Assembly (NCBI GenBank): GCA_947474545.1
Contig: CANJJI010000005.1
Span: 1-62,257, forward strand
Source of the DNA: Beijerinckiaceae bacterium
Lineage (GTDB): Bacteria; Pseudomonadota; Alphaproteobacteria; Rhizobiales; Beijerinckiaceae
Length of the DNA stretch: 62,257 bases
Direction of reading: 5' to 3'
Shown here: one piece after another, positions 7,235-15,421 of the stretch
Numbering within the stretch: the stretch's first letter is position 1
How the letters are laid out: the number at the start of each line of letters is the position of its first letter
Translations under genes and position numbers: made by a program
Notes under the pieces: model-generated
Database searches by the model: none
What the model saw: the letters and a program-made list of their open reading frames with translations, nothing else
Told to the model about the DNA's origin: nothing

Positions 7235-8386
7235 TCAGCTTGCAACGCCCGCTGCCGCTGTTTTACTCCGTGGCCAGCCCAAACGCGGCAGCCGGAACAG
7301 CTTCGGCACGAATATGAAAAGCAATGTCAGAATGATTGCGGAGACCGGCACCACATAAATTAACGGAGCTAGGGCAGGGGAGCGCCCCGTCAAGCCCAGA
7401 ATCATGAAGCCCGCCGCGCGTACAGCAGTCGCCAACGCAACGGCGGTGAGTATTGCATAGCCACGGCCTTGCCTGGTGGTTTGCGGACGCCCCAGAGCCG
7501 CAAAAGCGAGCAGGGCAAATGCAAACGCATAGAGCGGGCCAGAAAAGCGATCATGCAGTTCGGATCGCAGCCGGCCGTAATTGGCTCCCACGGCCTTGTC
7601 GCCAGGCTGCATTTTCAACAGATCGGTTGTCAGCCACTCGCGCGGTTTAAGCGGGGCCTCCTGACCTTCCGAACCAAGCTGGGCAAGATCAATCGCATAA
7701 CGTTCAAATTGTACGATCGCTGGATCCTTTTCACCGCGCGAGGCCCGTTGCAGACTGCCTTTTTCCAAAAGCAAATAGCTTTGCGCACCGCTTTCAACAG
7801 TGGTGCCGGTTTCCGCAATGTAGGTGTTGAGTTTGTCCGGATCGCGCCGGTCCTGAATGAATATGCCGAGCAAGGCGCCGCCGGGTCCGCGTTCCCGATA
7901 GTGAAAGACAACGCCCTGGTCCAGCGTCGTAAATTGTCCCTCGCGGACGATACGAGTCAGCACATCCGCCCGGATTTTCGAAATAAGGTCGCGAATATTG
8001 CGAAAACTAGCCGGCATGGCCCAGAGCGAGACGGAGGCCACAAACATTGTAACAAGGACAGACAGCAGGATGAAGGGCCGCACCAATCTCGCCGGGGACA
8101 TGCCAGCAGCGCTCATGACGATGAGTTCGCTGTCGCCATTGAGCCGCGTGAGAACATTGATGACGGCGATCAGCAGGGCCATCGGCGCGAGAATAAAAAG
8201 CAAAGAAGGAATCGTCATCAGGGTTAGGGACAGAAATACAAAAATCGCTTGTCCCTTGCCCGTGACAAGATCGATCTCGCGCAACGCCTGCGTGACCCAG
8301 ATCATCGCTGTCAGCACGAAAAGTGCAGCGACGAAATTCATCGCCACCGTGCGGAAAATATATCGTTCGGCCGTAGCCATTTTCAT
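7235..8386 (-). CDS. lptF: LptF/LptG-family permease of LPS export, most like LptF
   Basis: Inner-membrane subunit of the LPS transporter LptB2FG. The roughly 383-residue protein has the expected layout: three N-terminal membrane helices, with the conserved LNGDSELIVMSAAGMSP coupling segment after helix 2, a periplasmic beta-jellyroll part (about 125-260), and three C-terminal helices. Start could be 8386 or the ATG two codons in (8380), which has better Shine-Dalgarno spacing to GAGAA. Usually lptF and lptG are adjacent; here neither lptG nor lptD is present and the gene stands between an LLM oxygenase and an ABC importer. Confidence 0.82.
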   Translation of the reverse strand: MKMATAERYIFRTVAMNFVAALFVLTAMIWVTQALREIDLVTGKGQAIFVFLSLTLMTIPSLLFILAPMALLIAVINVLTRLNGDSELIVMSAAGMSPARLVRPFILLSVLVTMFVASVSLWAMPASFRNIRDLISKIRADVLTRIVREGQFTTLDQGVVFHYRERGPGGALLGIFIQDRRDPDKLNTYIAETGTTVESGAQSYLLLEKGSLQRASRGEKDPAIVQFERYAIDLAQLGSEGQEAPLKPREWLTTDLLKMQPGDKAVGANYGRLRSELHDRFSGPLYAFAFALLAFAALGRPQTTRQGRGYAILTAVALATAVRAAGFMILGLTGRSPALAPLIYVVPVSAIILTLLFIFVPKLFRLPRLGWPRSKTAAAGVAS

Positions 8387-8422
8387 TCTCAGTCCCGTTC
8401 TCCATCCGGTCGCATGGCTTTG

Positions 8423-8428
8423 ATTATA
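8423..8428 (-). promoter_or_regulatory. Possible -10 element for lptF
   Basis: A consensus TATAAT on the minus strand, 36-42 bases before the lptF start. No good -35 box was found at 16-19 bases, so this is weak. Confidence 0.25.
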
Positions 8429-8548
8429 GCCAAATTCCGCATGCCGTCGCTACAGGGTTCCTGCGCACATTGGCGCTGGATAGCTAGTTACAGCGATTCT
8501 GCCGCGACATCTTCATCTGCAATCGCGGAAATCTGGTGGTCGCAACGA

Positions 8549-9331
8549 TCAAAGAACATTGCCCGAGGCCTGATGCCATGGCGCCAGCAGCCGCCGCAAG
8601 AGAGTCACAGAACCATACATAGCCAGGCCAATGAGAGTTAGCATCAAGATAACCGCAAAAAGCCCGTCAACCTGCAATTCCTGCAGTTTGGCCAGGGCCA
8701 GATGGCCAAGGCCCGCATTGCCGCCGATAAACTCCCCGACGATCGCGCCAATCGTCGCCAGCACGATGGCGATCTCCATTCCCGTCAGGATGACTGGCAG
8801 GGCGGACGGCCATTCAAGCAACATGAATGTCTGCATGGGCCGGGCGCGCAGGCTTGCAAAGACTTCGCGGTCGCCTGCATCGACCGATTTGATCGCCAGC
8901 AGCGTATTGGCGAAAATCGGAAAGAAGGATAGCACTCCGGAAATGACAATCTTCGATTCCAGCCCGAAGCCGAACCAGAGCACGAACAGCGGCGCGAGCG
9001 CGATCTTCGGCACCAGTTGCAGAATGATGATGAATGGTTTGAACGCCCATTCCAGCAATTGAAATTTGGCCATTGCAGCGCCTGCAACAATGCCCGCCAC
9101 AACAGCGCAGAAAAACCCCCCGAGCGTCTCGATCACTGTGATGCGGGCATGATGCCAGGCGGCAGGATCGAACATCAGTTTGTAGAAAGCCGCGCCAATC
9201 TTGCCGGGCGGCGGCAAGACAAACGGCGAGATTTCAGCGTTATGCACATAGAATGTCCAGCCGGCGTAAACGATAGCCAGACACAGCGCAGGCAGGCCGA
9301 TCCGGAGCAGCGTCTCGTTTGATTGTCTCAT
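8549..9331 (-). CDS. ABC transporter permease, SsuC/TauC type
   Basis: A 260-residue inner-membrane permease of the nitrate/sulfonate/taurine importer family. About six hydrophobic helices are visible, with the EAA-like cytoplasmic loop around RPMQTFMLLEWPSALP and the family segment GAIVGEFIGGNAGLG. Its start overlaps the ATPase gene stop by four bases. It is the last gene of the SBP-ATPase-permease operon on the minus strand. The substrate is unknown; the linked LLM oxygenase suggests an organosulfur or related compound. Confidence 0.92.
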   Translation of the reverse strand: MRQSNETLLRIGLPALCLAIVYAGWTFYVHNAEISPFVLPPPGKIGAAFYKLMFDPAAWHHARITVIETLGGFFCAVVAGIVAGAAMAKFQLLEWAFKPFIIILQLVPKIALAPLFVLWFGFGLESKIVISGVLSFFPIFANTLLAIKSVDAGDREVFASLRARPMQTFMLLEWPSALPVILTGMEIAIVLATIGAIVGEFIGGNAGLGHLALAKLQELQVDGLFAVILMLTLIGLAMYGSVTLLRRLLAPWHQASGNVL

Positions 9332-10134
9332 GATGGATATCCCGCAATATCCGTACGGATGGCGCGCACATGATTTTGAAACGCCATGCTCTCCTGCATC
9401 TCGATCGTACGCGGCCTTGGCAAGCCAATCGCATGGATGGCATGGATGCGGCCCGGGCGCGGCGTCAGCACAACCACGCGATCAGCGAGAAATACGGCCT
9501 CTGCTATGGAGTGTGTAATCAGGACGACAGTTGCGCCCGTTGTCGCGCAGATTCTTTGAAGTTCGATATTCATCAGGTCCCGCGTCATCGCATCCAGCGC
9601 GCCGAAAGGTTCGTCCAGCAGCAGAAGTTTGGGCGATACGGATAGCGCACGCGCCAGCGATGCGCGCTGCCGCATGCCGCCAGAAAGTTGAGCTGGCCGG
9701 GCTTTTTCAAATCCTCTGAGACCGACCAGATCGCACAATTCCTGCGCTCTGTTCATGCGCTCGCTTTTGGAAAACCCGCGGAGGCGCAGCGGCAATGCTA
9801 TATTTTCAGCAATCGTGAACCAGGGAAATAGGCGCGGTTCCTGAAATGCAAAGGCAAGCTCAGCAAGCTTTGTCCGCGCAGCCGAGTGATCTCGCGACAA
9901 CGAGTAACCATCCATCAGAATGTCACCTTGCGTCGGTGCAATCAATCCGCCGATCATGCGCAGCAAGGTTGTCTTGCCGCAACCGGAAGGCCCGAGGATA
10001 GCGACGAACTCACCTTGTGCGCAGTTGATATTGATGTTTGCGACAGCCTCGACCGGGCCGTTGCCCGTCTGAAAGACTTTGCCAGCGCTCACAATCTGCA
10101 AAGCCGGCTGCTCAGGAACGTCAGATGTACTCAC
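9328..10134 (-). CDS. ABC transporter ATP-binding protein, SsuB/TauB type
   Basis: A 268-residue ATPase energising the adjacent permease. Walker A GPSGCGKTT (48-56), Q-loop in AFQEPRLFPW, signature LSGGMRQR (150-157), Walker B LLLLDEP (170-176) and the H-loop in LITHS are all intact. It overlaps both neighbours by four bases, so the three importer genes are translationally coupled. Confidence 0.95.
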   Translation of the reverse strand: MSTSDVPEQPALQIVSAGKVFQTGNGPVEAVANININCAQGEFVAILGPSGCGKTTLLRMIGGLIAPTQGDILMDGYSLSRDHSAARTKLAELAFAFQEPRLFPWFTIAENIALPLRLRGFSKSERMNRAQELCDLVGLRGFEKARPAQLSGGMRQRASLARALSVSPKLLLLDEPFGALDAMTRDLMNIELQRICATTGATVVLITHSIAEAVFLADRVVVLTPRPGRIHAIHAIGLPRPRTIEMQESMAFQNHVRAIRTDIAGYPS

Positions 10135-11153
10135 GATCTCCCAAGCGCCTTGTCGCGGAAGCTGTTGTCGTAGAGAGATTGCGCTTCGACCTTCTGCTTG
10201 AGAATGCCGGCATTCGTGAGAGCGCTCGCAGCGTCCGCCCAGTGCTCAGGAATACAGCGCAGCACATTTTCGCGGCCTTTGCTGATCCAGGTCTCCGAAT
10301 TGCGGGTGAGGTCAGCAAGGGCAGTTTCAGTTTCCTGTAGGCCGGGAATTTCGAACTTGCGAGCCAGCGCTTCGAGAATAGGCTTCTTGTCTTTGGCGTC
10401 GATGATGGCCAAGGCTGAAGTGTGTACAGCGCGCAAAAATTTAACGTAGTGGTCAGGGTTCTCCGCCAGTGCTTTTGGCGTCGCGACATAAATCTGTCCG
10501 GGAATGCCATCGTCAATAGGAATGGCATGGGCCTGCGGCACAGCCGCCAGGATCTTGATGACCGAGCTGATGCTGGCCATATAGCCAAAAATCCGCCCGG
10601 CCTCGATCAGGCCATAGCTTGCCGCGACATCAGCGACCTTTACCCGTTCAACACCGGAGATATCGACAGAGGCGTTGCTCAGCATCAGCCGTAGCGTGTC
10701 TTCCATGGAGCCACCAAGTGAGGCGACGCCAATCGTCTTGCCTTTCATGTCCGCGGCTGTTTTCACGGGGGCTTTTGGTGACGAGACGAGATAAAAGGGC
10801 GAAGTCTGCGCTATGGTTCCAATGGCTGTCAGGGGCGCGCCAGAATTGACACGCGCCACCATGTAGTTGGCCCCGCCCGTGCGTGCGACCTGCCCTTGTC
10901 CCGCAATAACAAGTTGCAATGCGATGGACGCACCTTTGCCATTGATCGCTTCAACGTCGAGCCCTTCCTTTTCAAACAGGCCAGATGCGATGGCATAAAG
11001 GACGGGCGAAAATGACAGCGAAAAATTGAACGGCGTGATGTATTTCATCGAGTCAGCTGCGCGCGACGAACCAGGCGTAAGCAAGGCGGCTCCCGCCCCT
11101 GCGCCGAATTTAAGGGCATCGCGCCGTGTCATTTTACTGGCGTTGTTGAACAT
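10131..11153 (-). CDS. ABC transporter substrate-binding protein, SsuA/NMT1 type, Tat signal
   Basis: A 340-residue periplasmic binding protein. The N-terminus has a twin-arginine motif TRRDALKF (9-16) followed by a Gly/Ala-rich hydrophobic core and SRAAD cleavage region, so export by Tat is likely. The body has NMT1/SsuA-like features: GLFEKEGLDVEAINGKG, GGANYMVARVNSG, KGKTIGVASLGGS and the C-terminal helix with ALTNAGILKQ. It heads the importer operon. Ligand unknown. A second complete NMT1-type importer lies at 15913-18540. Confidence 0.9.
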   Translation of the reverse strand: MFNNASKMTRRDALKFGAGAGAALLTPGSSRAADSMKYITPFNFSLSFSPVLYAIASGLFEKEGLDVEAINGKGASIALQLVIAGQGQVARTGGANYMVARVNSGAPLTAIGTIAQTSPFYLVSSPKAPVKTAADMKGKTIGVASLGGSMEDTLRLMLSNASVDISGVERVKVADVAASYGLIEAGRIFGYMASISSVIKILAAVPQAHAIPIDDGIPGQIYVATPKALAENPDHYVKFLRAVHTSALAIIDAKDKKPILEALARKFEIPGLQETETALADLTRNSETWISKGRENVLRCIPEHWADAASALTNAGILKQKVEAQSLYDNSFRDKALGRS

Positions 11154-11223
11154 TCTGAAACTCCGGACTTAGAGCGCCTTGCGGTTACTTTGAACCACAA
11201 GGCTAGTCAGTTTTTGTTTTCAC

Positions 11224-11267
11224 GCGTTTGCGGACGGAAAACCGGATGCCACTTTTCCTGCAAACGC
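11224..11267. repeat. Hyphomicrobiales intergenic palindrome, copy 2
   Basis: Same element as 1340-1382 in the opposite orientation: outer arms GCGTTTG / CAAACGC and inner GGAAAACCGG / CACTTTTCC parts. It sits in the 187-base gap before the binding-protein gene, upstream of that gene's start and downstream of the aspartate dehydrogenase region. Confidence 0.75.
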
Positions 11268-11340
11268 TTTAGCTGCGGTCAGTCAATCACGAATTGAGCA
11301 TCCATGAAAGGCCACGCATTGTTCAACGTGTCAGAATTTT

Positions 11341-12150
11341 TTACGCCCGTTGCAATAGCGCCGCCGCGAGCGAATAGGCCACCGTCAGGGACGTCTTGGG
11401 ATTGTCAGGCGCGGCCTGGCCCTCAATGTGAAAGGAAAAATTTGCGCAGGCTGCGCGGACTGTAACTTCGTGAACATTGCGCACAACAGCGGGATCGGCG
11501 ATCAAGCGCACACGCGTTGCTTCAAAGCCAAGACCTGCCAGTGCCAAAGTCGCCGCCACATTTGCGTTCTGAGGATAGTCACGCGCCGCCTTGCCCGCGC
11601 AATCATCAAAGAAAATGGTCTCGGTCTCAAGCGCATCAAGATCCATCAGTGATTCCGCGCGCGTGCCTTTCCAGGCTTTCGGCGGCTTGCGGCCAGTGTA
11701 CACCACGCTTTCAAGCCCTGAGAGTTGGGCGGCAGCAAGAATATCAAGTCCGCCGATGGCGCCCGCGATGGGTGTATATTGCGCCCCGCTTTGCAAAGAG
11801 GCCTTATCCAGCCGCCTTCGTAGCGCGTCATCCGCGAGTGCCCCGACAGATGTGACGGATAAGCCGATGCCGGCCTCAAGCAACCTGGCGCACGCAAATT
11901 GCAACGCCTCATGCCCCGCTGCTTCTGCGACGTGATCGTGCCGCTGCGCGAGGAATTCGTCAAAATCTGCTGTCACCATTGTGTTATCGGCAAGTCTTTT
12001 GCCAATTGATTCAAGCATTGCCCGCGCGCGGCCTATACCCTCTGACTTTGCCAGGATGCAGACAAAAGGCAAAGGTTGCTTCAACTCGCGCGCCAGCGTT
12101 TGCAATGCGAGCGTCACAATCGTTCCATAGCCAATGACGCCCAGCTTCAT
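11341..12150 (-). CDS. nadX: Aspartate dehydrogenase-like NAD(P)-dependent oxidoreductase
   Basis: A 269-residue protein with an N-terminal Rossmann fold (GVIGYGTI, residues 4-11) and the C-terminal aspartate dehydrogenase domain (YTPIAGAIGGLDIL, then TLALAGLGFEATRVRLIADP with the characteristic VRNVHEV). Family members oxidise L-aspartate to iminosuccinate or run the reverse amination. In catabolic clusters such paralogues may act on other amino or imino acids. Here it is next to an SDR and cupin and near a Rid-family protein, so a role in handling an imine intermediate is possible (inference). Starts at ATG; nothing else overlaps. Confidence 0.8.
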   Translation of the reverse strand: MKLGVIGYGTIVTLALQTLARELKQPLPFVCILAKSEGIGRARAMLESIGKRLADNTMVTADFDEFLAQRHDHVAEAAGHEALQFACARLLEAGIGLSVTSVGALADDALRRRLDKASLQSGAQYTPIAGAIGGLDILAAAQLSGLESVVYTGRKPPKAWKGTRAESLMDLDALETETIFFDDCAGKAARDYPQNANVAATLALAGLGFEATRVRLIADPAVVRNVHEVTVRAACANFSFHIEGQAAPDNPKTSLTVAYSLAAALLQRA

Positions 12151-12242
12151 GACGCTGTCACCGGCGCACAGATGTAAATCGCCGGGAATTCCAGCTTAGA
12201 GACGGTGCGGGCAAATATCGTTTTTGCGATCATGAACGAGCC

Positions 12243-13037
12243 CTAGATGAAACGCGAAACTCCGCCCGATATTTCCAGCGAAGCGCCGGTGATGTAGCTT
12301 GCGGCAGGCGAGCAAAGAAACACTATTGCACGGGCCACTTCCTGAGGTTCTCCGAGACGGCGGATGGGAATGTGCTTGGAGCCAGCCAGCGCCTCGTTCC
12401 AGTCCTTGCGGCTCTGCGTTTTATCTTCGCGTGCCTGGAAGCGCCGCTCCCATTGACCAGAATCGATCAGTCCCAACACAACAGAATTGACGCGGATGCG
12501 CGGCGCAAATTCAACAGACAATGATTTCACAAGACTTTGCACACCCGCGCGGGCCGCAGAGGTACAGACCATGTAGGGTTCTGGCTGAAGGGCCAGCAGC
12601 GAATTCACGGCGAGAATGGACGGTTGATCTACGCTTTTCTCAAGCAGCGGCTTGAAGGCCCGAACAGGCAAGACCTGCGAGAAAAACTTGAGGTCGAGTT
12701 CCTCCCGCCACATATCATCAGTGGTCGTCTCGAAATTCGACATCCGGCCCTGACCGGCATTGTTGACCAGAATGTCGGTCTTGCCGCGCCACTGTTCGAC
12801 CTTGCCGGCGAATGCAGCGACATCCCCGGCTTTTGTCACATCGCAAACTTCACCAAGAATTCGGCCTTGATCGAACTTTTCCGTAAGCGATTTCAGGGCG
12901 GCGCGGAGCCGCTCTTCATTACGCCCGCATATGGCCACACTGGCCCCTTCATCAAGAAAGGTGCGCGCGGTCTCAAGTCCGATGCCGGACGTGCCGCCAG
13001 TAATGACGGCAGTGCTGCCGCTGAGCCCGAGATCCAT
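12243..13037 (-). CDS. Atypical short-chain dehydrogenase/reductase, catalytic Tyr and Lys replaced
   Basis: A 264-residue SDR. The NAD(P)-binding TGGTSGIG (13-20) and NNAG (92-95) are intact. The catalytic Ser is present (S146), but 13 residues on, where Tyr is expected, there is T159, and Lys is replaced by R163, giving TSAAR in place of YxxxK. It may be a non-classical oxidoreductase or isomerase. The ATG at 13037 has GGGGT upstream and lies 20 bases after the cupin stop; in-frame codons further upstream overlap the cupin gene. Likely co-transcribed with the cupin. Confidence 0.85.
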   Translation of the reverse strand: MDLGLSGSTAVITGGTSGIGLETARTFLDEGASVAICGRNEERLRAALKSLTEKFDQGRILGEVCDVTKAGDVAAFAGKVEQWRGKTDILVNNAGQGRMSNFETTTDDMWREELDLKFFSQVLPVRAFKPLLEKSVDQPSILAVNSLLALQPEPYMVCTSAARAGVQSLVKSLSVEFAPRIRVNSVVLGLIDSGQWERRFQAREDKTQSRKDWNEALAGSKHIPIRRLGEPQEVARAIVFLCSPAASYITGASLEISGGVSRFI

Positions 13038-13057
13038 CGCAACACCCCGCGTTCTGC

Positions 13058-13606
13058 TTATTTCCTGTTGCGCTTGATCTTCGACAGCGGATGATCGGGT
13101 GGATAAGATGGTGTTTCCGGCTTGGTGGAGCCGATCATGACACACATCAGCGCTTCTTCGCGTCCTTCATTGACGAGGCCACGATAGACGCCGGGGGGAA
13201 CGGAAATGATATCGCGATTGCCAAGGATGGTATCGTAGCGCTGACCCTTATGCTCGATCATAATGCGAATGCGTTCCCCCCGCATGATGAAGAACACTTC
13301 CTCAGAATCCGTGTGGAGATGCAGCGGCCCCTCGCAGCCCGCCGGCAAAACCATTGTGGAAAAAGTGAAATTCTCGGCAGGCACGGTGTTCTCGTCAGAG
13401 GCAACGCCTGTGCCGCCGGTGCCGATATAGCGCATCTGCGCGCGTTTATATTTGGGATCGAAGTCGGCCTGGAATTTCAGCGCATCCCAGTCGAGCGTGC
13501 GTGTCTCAAATCGCGCCACCCGCGTTTCGATCCATTCACCAAGCCCTTTGCCCTCGGGCAATTGAACATCGTCGGGCAATATTTCGCTCTTGTAGTGTTT
13601 GTTCAT
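13058..13606 (-). CDS. Cupin domain protein
   Basis: A 182-residue beta-barrel protein. Cupin motif 1 is present as HLHTDSEEVFFIMRGE with H96, H98 and E102/E103. In motif 2 (SVPPGVYRGLVNEG) the usual metal-binding His is replaced by Y141, so metal binding may be three-ligand or absent. The ATG at 13606 follows AGGAG with seven bases between; longer frames upstream are unlikely. First gene of the minus-strand arm of the catabolic region and divergent from the Rieske oxygenase operon. A role as dioxygenase, isomerase or binding protein cannot be told apart. Confidence 0.82.
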   Translation of the reverse strand: MNKHYKSEILPDDVQLPEGKGLGEWIETRVARFETRTLDWDALKFQADFDPKYKRAQMRYIGTGGTGVASDENTVPAENFTFSTMVLPAGCEGPLHLHTDSEEVFFIMRGERIRIMIEHKGQRYDTILGNRDIISVPPGVYRGLVNEGREEALMCVMIGSTKPETPSYPPDHPLSKIKRNRK

Positions 13607-13756
13607 GACTGTCTCCTGGCCCTGCTCAGACATATGCAATCGCAACTTGAAGAATTGAAAGGCGGGCAACTGCTTCCGGGGCGATGGAGCCCCACCCGGA
13701 TTTCGACTTTACAAATCCTACCCTCAACGATAGGCTGTTGCAAATACGAAATTACA

Positions 13757-13770
13757 TTTCATATATGAAA
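13757..13770. promoter_or_regulatory. Palindrome TTTCATATATGAAA in the divergent promoter region
   Basis: A perfect 14-bp inverted repeat 39 bases before the 108-aa protein start and 151 bases before the cupin start, the two divergent arms of the catabolic region. Several IclR-family regulators bind TTTCA/TGAAA-type palindromes. The IclR gene at 20118 is in the same cluster, so this is a candidate operator (inference). Confidence 0.45.
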
Positions 13771-13808
13771 CGTACTCGAGACGTCAAAAATCTGTGTGGA
13801 GCAGGCAG

Positions 13809-14135
13809 ATGTCCGGCAGTGCAGGAACGATATTGATGACCGTGTTCTTGCGGCACGATCAGTCCAACAATCTCGATGCAGTGCAGACAAAGTTGAAAGA
13901 CGCCGATTGGTGGGAACGGTTTCCACCTGAGGGCGTCGAAGTGGTCTCCTGGTATGTTGCGATGGGCTTTGGCCAAATTGTCACCCTTCGGCTGCCGCCT
14001 GAAAAGCTTGCTCTGGTCAATGTCGAACTTGAACGTTCCGCTTGGGGCGTTTTTCGTACCGAATGTTTTCCAGCTTACGACTTCATCCCCGTCCGCGAAC
14101 AAATTCGCGAACGTGTGCGGCAGGGCGGCAAATAG
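13809..14135 (+). CDS. Conserved hypothetical protein linked to a Rieske oxygenase
   Basis: A 108-residue soluble protein of unknown function. GGAG at 13798-13801 supports ATG 13809; an in-frame GTG at 13794 is possible. The sequence alternates strands and helices (TILMTVFLRH, EVVSWYVAMGFGQIVTLRLP, AWGVFRTECFPAYDF), suggesting a ferredoxin-like alpha/beta fold of the dimeric barrel kind, but no catalytic residues are recognised. First gene of the plus-strand operon, 25 bases before the HTH-like gene. Confidence 0.75.
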   Translation: MSGSAGTILMTVFLRHDQSNNLDAVQTKLKDADWWERFPPEGVEVVSWYVAMGFGQIVTLRLPPEKLALVNVELERSAWGVFRTECFPAYDFIPVREQIRERVRQGGK

Positions 14136-14160
14136 GCAAAACGGCGAACAGGAAAATAAC

Positions 14161-14391
14161 ATGCAGTTTCATCCGAACGGTCAATCGCTCAATCCCCACC
14201 AAACGCGTGATCGTGCGCCGTCCGATTACGAGAACCTTCTAGGCGATGCGCTGGAGCGATCGTTTGCGGCGGGTGTCCAGGATATTGAAGGCGTCGTGCA
14301 GGGGTTGATCGACTATGGCGTGCCTGCGCCAGAGGGTAAATCATGGAATGCGGCTTTGCTTGAAAGCGAGCTCAAGCGGCTGGGCCATTAA
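14161..14391 (+). CDS. Small recombinase-like helix-turn-helix protein
   Basis: A 76-residue protein. The N-terminal third is polar (NGQSLNPHQTRDRAPSDYEN). The rest reads like the C-terminal DNA-binding region of large serine recombinases: GVVQGLIDYGVPAPEGKSW followed by a helix ending in LKRLGH, compare the pattern of an HTH with LNxxGIxTPxGxxW. No recombinase catalytic domain is present. It ends 19 bases before the Rieske oxygenase and is presumably co-translated with it. Function unknown: it may bind DNA or protein. Confidence 0.7.
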   Translation: MQFHPNGQSLNPHQTRDRAPSDYENLLGDALERSFAAGVQDIEGVVQGLIDYGVPAPEGKSWNAALLESELKRLGH

Positions 14392-14410
14392 AACACACGG
14401 AGTTCATGTC

Positions 14411-15421
14411 ATGAGTCATGATGCAGCCGACACGCTCCTTGAAAAAGGCCTGCGCAATATATGGTTCGGTATCTGCCCTTCGAATTTTGTCACGCAGAAG
14501 CCGGTTTCGCTTAATCGCTGTGGCTATCGCATGGTGCTCTGGCGCGATCAGAACGGGAAACTTTATGCGTTGGAAGATAGGTGTCCCCATCGCGGCGCGC
14601 CCATGTCGCTGGGTATCAATCTGGGTGACAGGTTGGCCTGTGGGTATCATGGCGTGCAGATAGATGGAAATGGCGTCGCTGTATCCGTGCCAGGCAGTCC
14701 CGGGTGCAAGCTTGAAGGATCGAAATCGACCAAGAGCTTCCCGGTGGAGGAACATGCTGGTCTCATCTTCGCTTATGTTGGCGATAGCAAAAACATTCCT
14801 CCACTGGTGTTGCCGGAACAATTGAGCTCACCCGAATATTCTTCCTTCCTGTGCTACGCGGAATGGGCGGGTGATTATCGCTATGTCATGGATAATGTCA
14901 TGGACCCCATGCATGGCAGCTATCTGCACAAGCAATCCCATTCCATGTCCTTCGGCGATACCAAGGCGCAATTCCAGATCCGGGATACAGAGACCGGATT
15001 TGTTTTCGAAAAGACGGGCCAGCGCAACGTGAATTTCGACTGGACCGAATGGGGTGAAACCGGCTTGCACTGGATGCGTCTGGAAATACCCTATCCGAAG
15101 ACAGGCGGGCCCGGCGGCAATTTTCATATCATTGGGACTTACACGCCAATTACGCCGACTATGGCGGCGGTTATCCACTGGCGCTGCCGCAAGGTGGAAG
15201 GCTGGCAGCGCAATGCCTGGCGTTTTCTGTATCGCAACCGCCTCGAAGCGCGCCATTGGCATGTGCTGGAGCAGGACCGCGTGATGATCGAACAGTTCGC
15301 GCCGGACGCCCGTGAGCATGAAACGCTTTATCAGCATGACGCAGGCCTCGTGAGGTTGCGCCGCCGCATGCGCACGTTGGCTCAGGAACAGTTGCAGGCA
15401 GGCGCTTCTCATGCCGCCTGA
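14411..15421 (+). CDS. Rieske non-heme iron oxygenase, alpha subunit
   Basis: A 336-residue terminal oxygenase of the phthalate dioxygenase/vanillate demethylase type. The Rieske 2Fe-2S ligands are C58-P-H60 and C77-x2-H80 (DRCPHRGAP, ACGYHG). The mononuclear iron site is D165, H168, H173 in NVMDPMHGSYLH. The second half forms the substrate-binding domain. ATG 14411 follows GGAG at 14399. The stop overlaps the Rid-family gene by 11 bases. Ferredoxin or reductase genes are not seen in the cluster, so electrons must come from elsewhere. Substrate unknown; likely an aromatic or heterocyclic carboxylate. Confidence 0.93.
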   Translation: MSHDAADTLLEKGLRNIWFGICPSNFVTQKPVSLNRCGYRMVLWRDQNGKLYALEDRCPHRGAPMSLGINLGDRLACGYHGVQIDGNGVAVSVPGSPGCKLEGSKSTKSFPVEEHAGLIFAYVGDSKNIPPLVLPEQLSSPEYSSFLCYAEWAGDYRYVMDNVMDPMHGSYLHKQSHSMSFGDTKAQFQIRDTETGFVFEKTGQRNVNFDWTEWGETGLHWMRLEIPYPKTGGPGGNFHIIGTYTPITPTMAAVIHWRCRKVEGWQRNAWRFLYRNRLEARHWHVLEQDRVMIEQFAPDAREHETLYQHDAGLVRLRRRMRTLAQEQLQAGASHAA

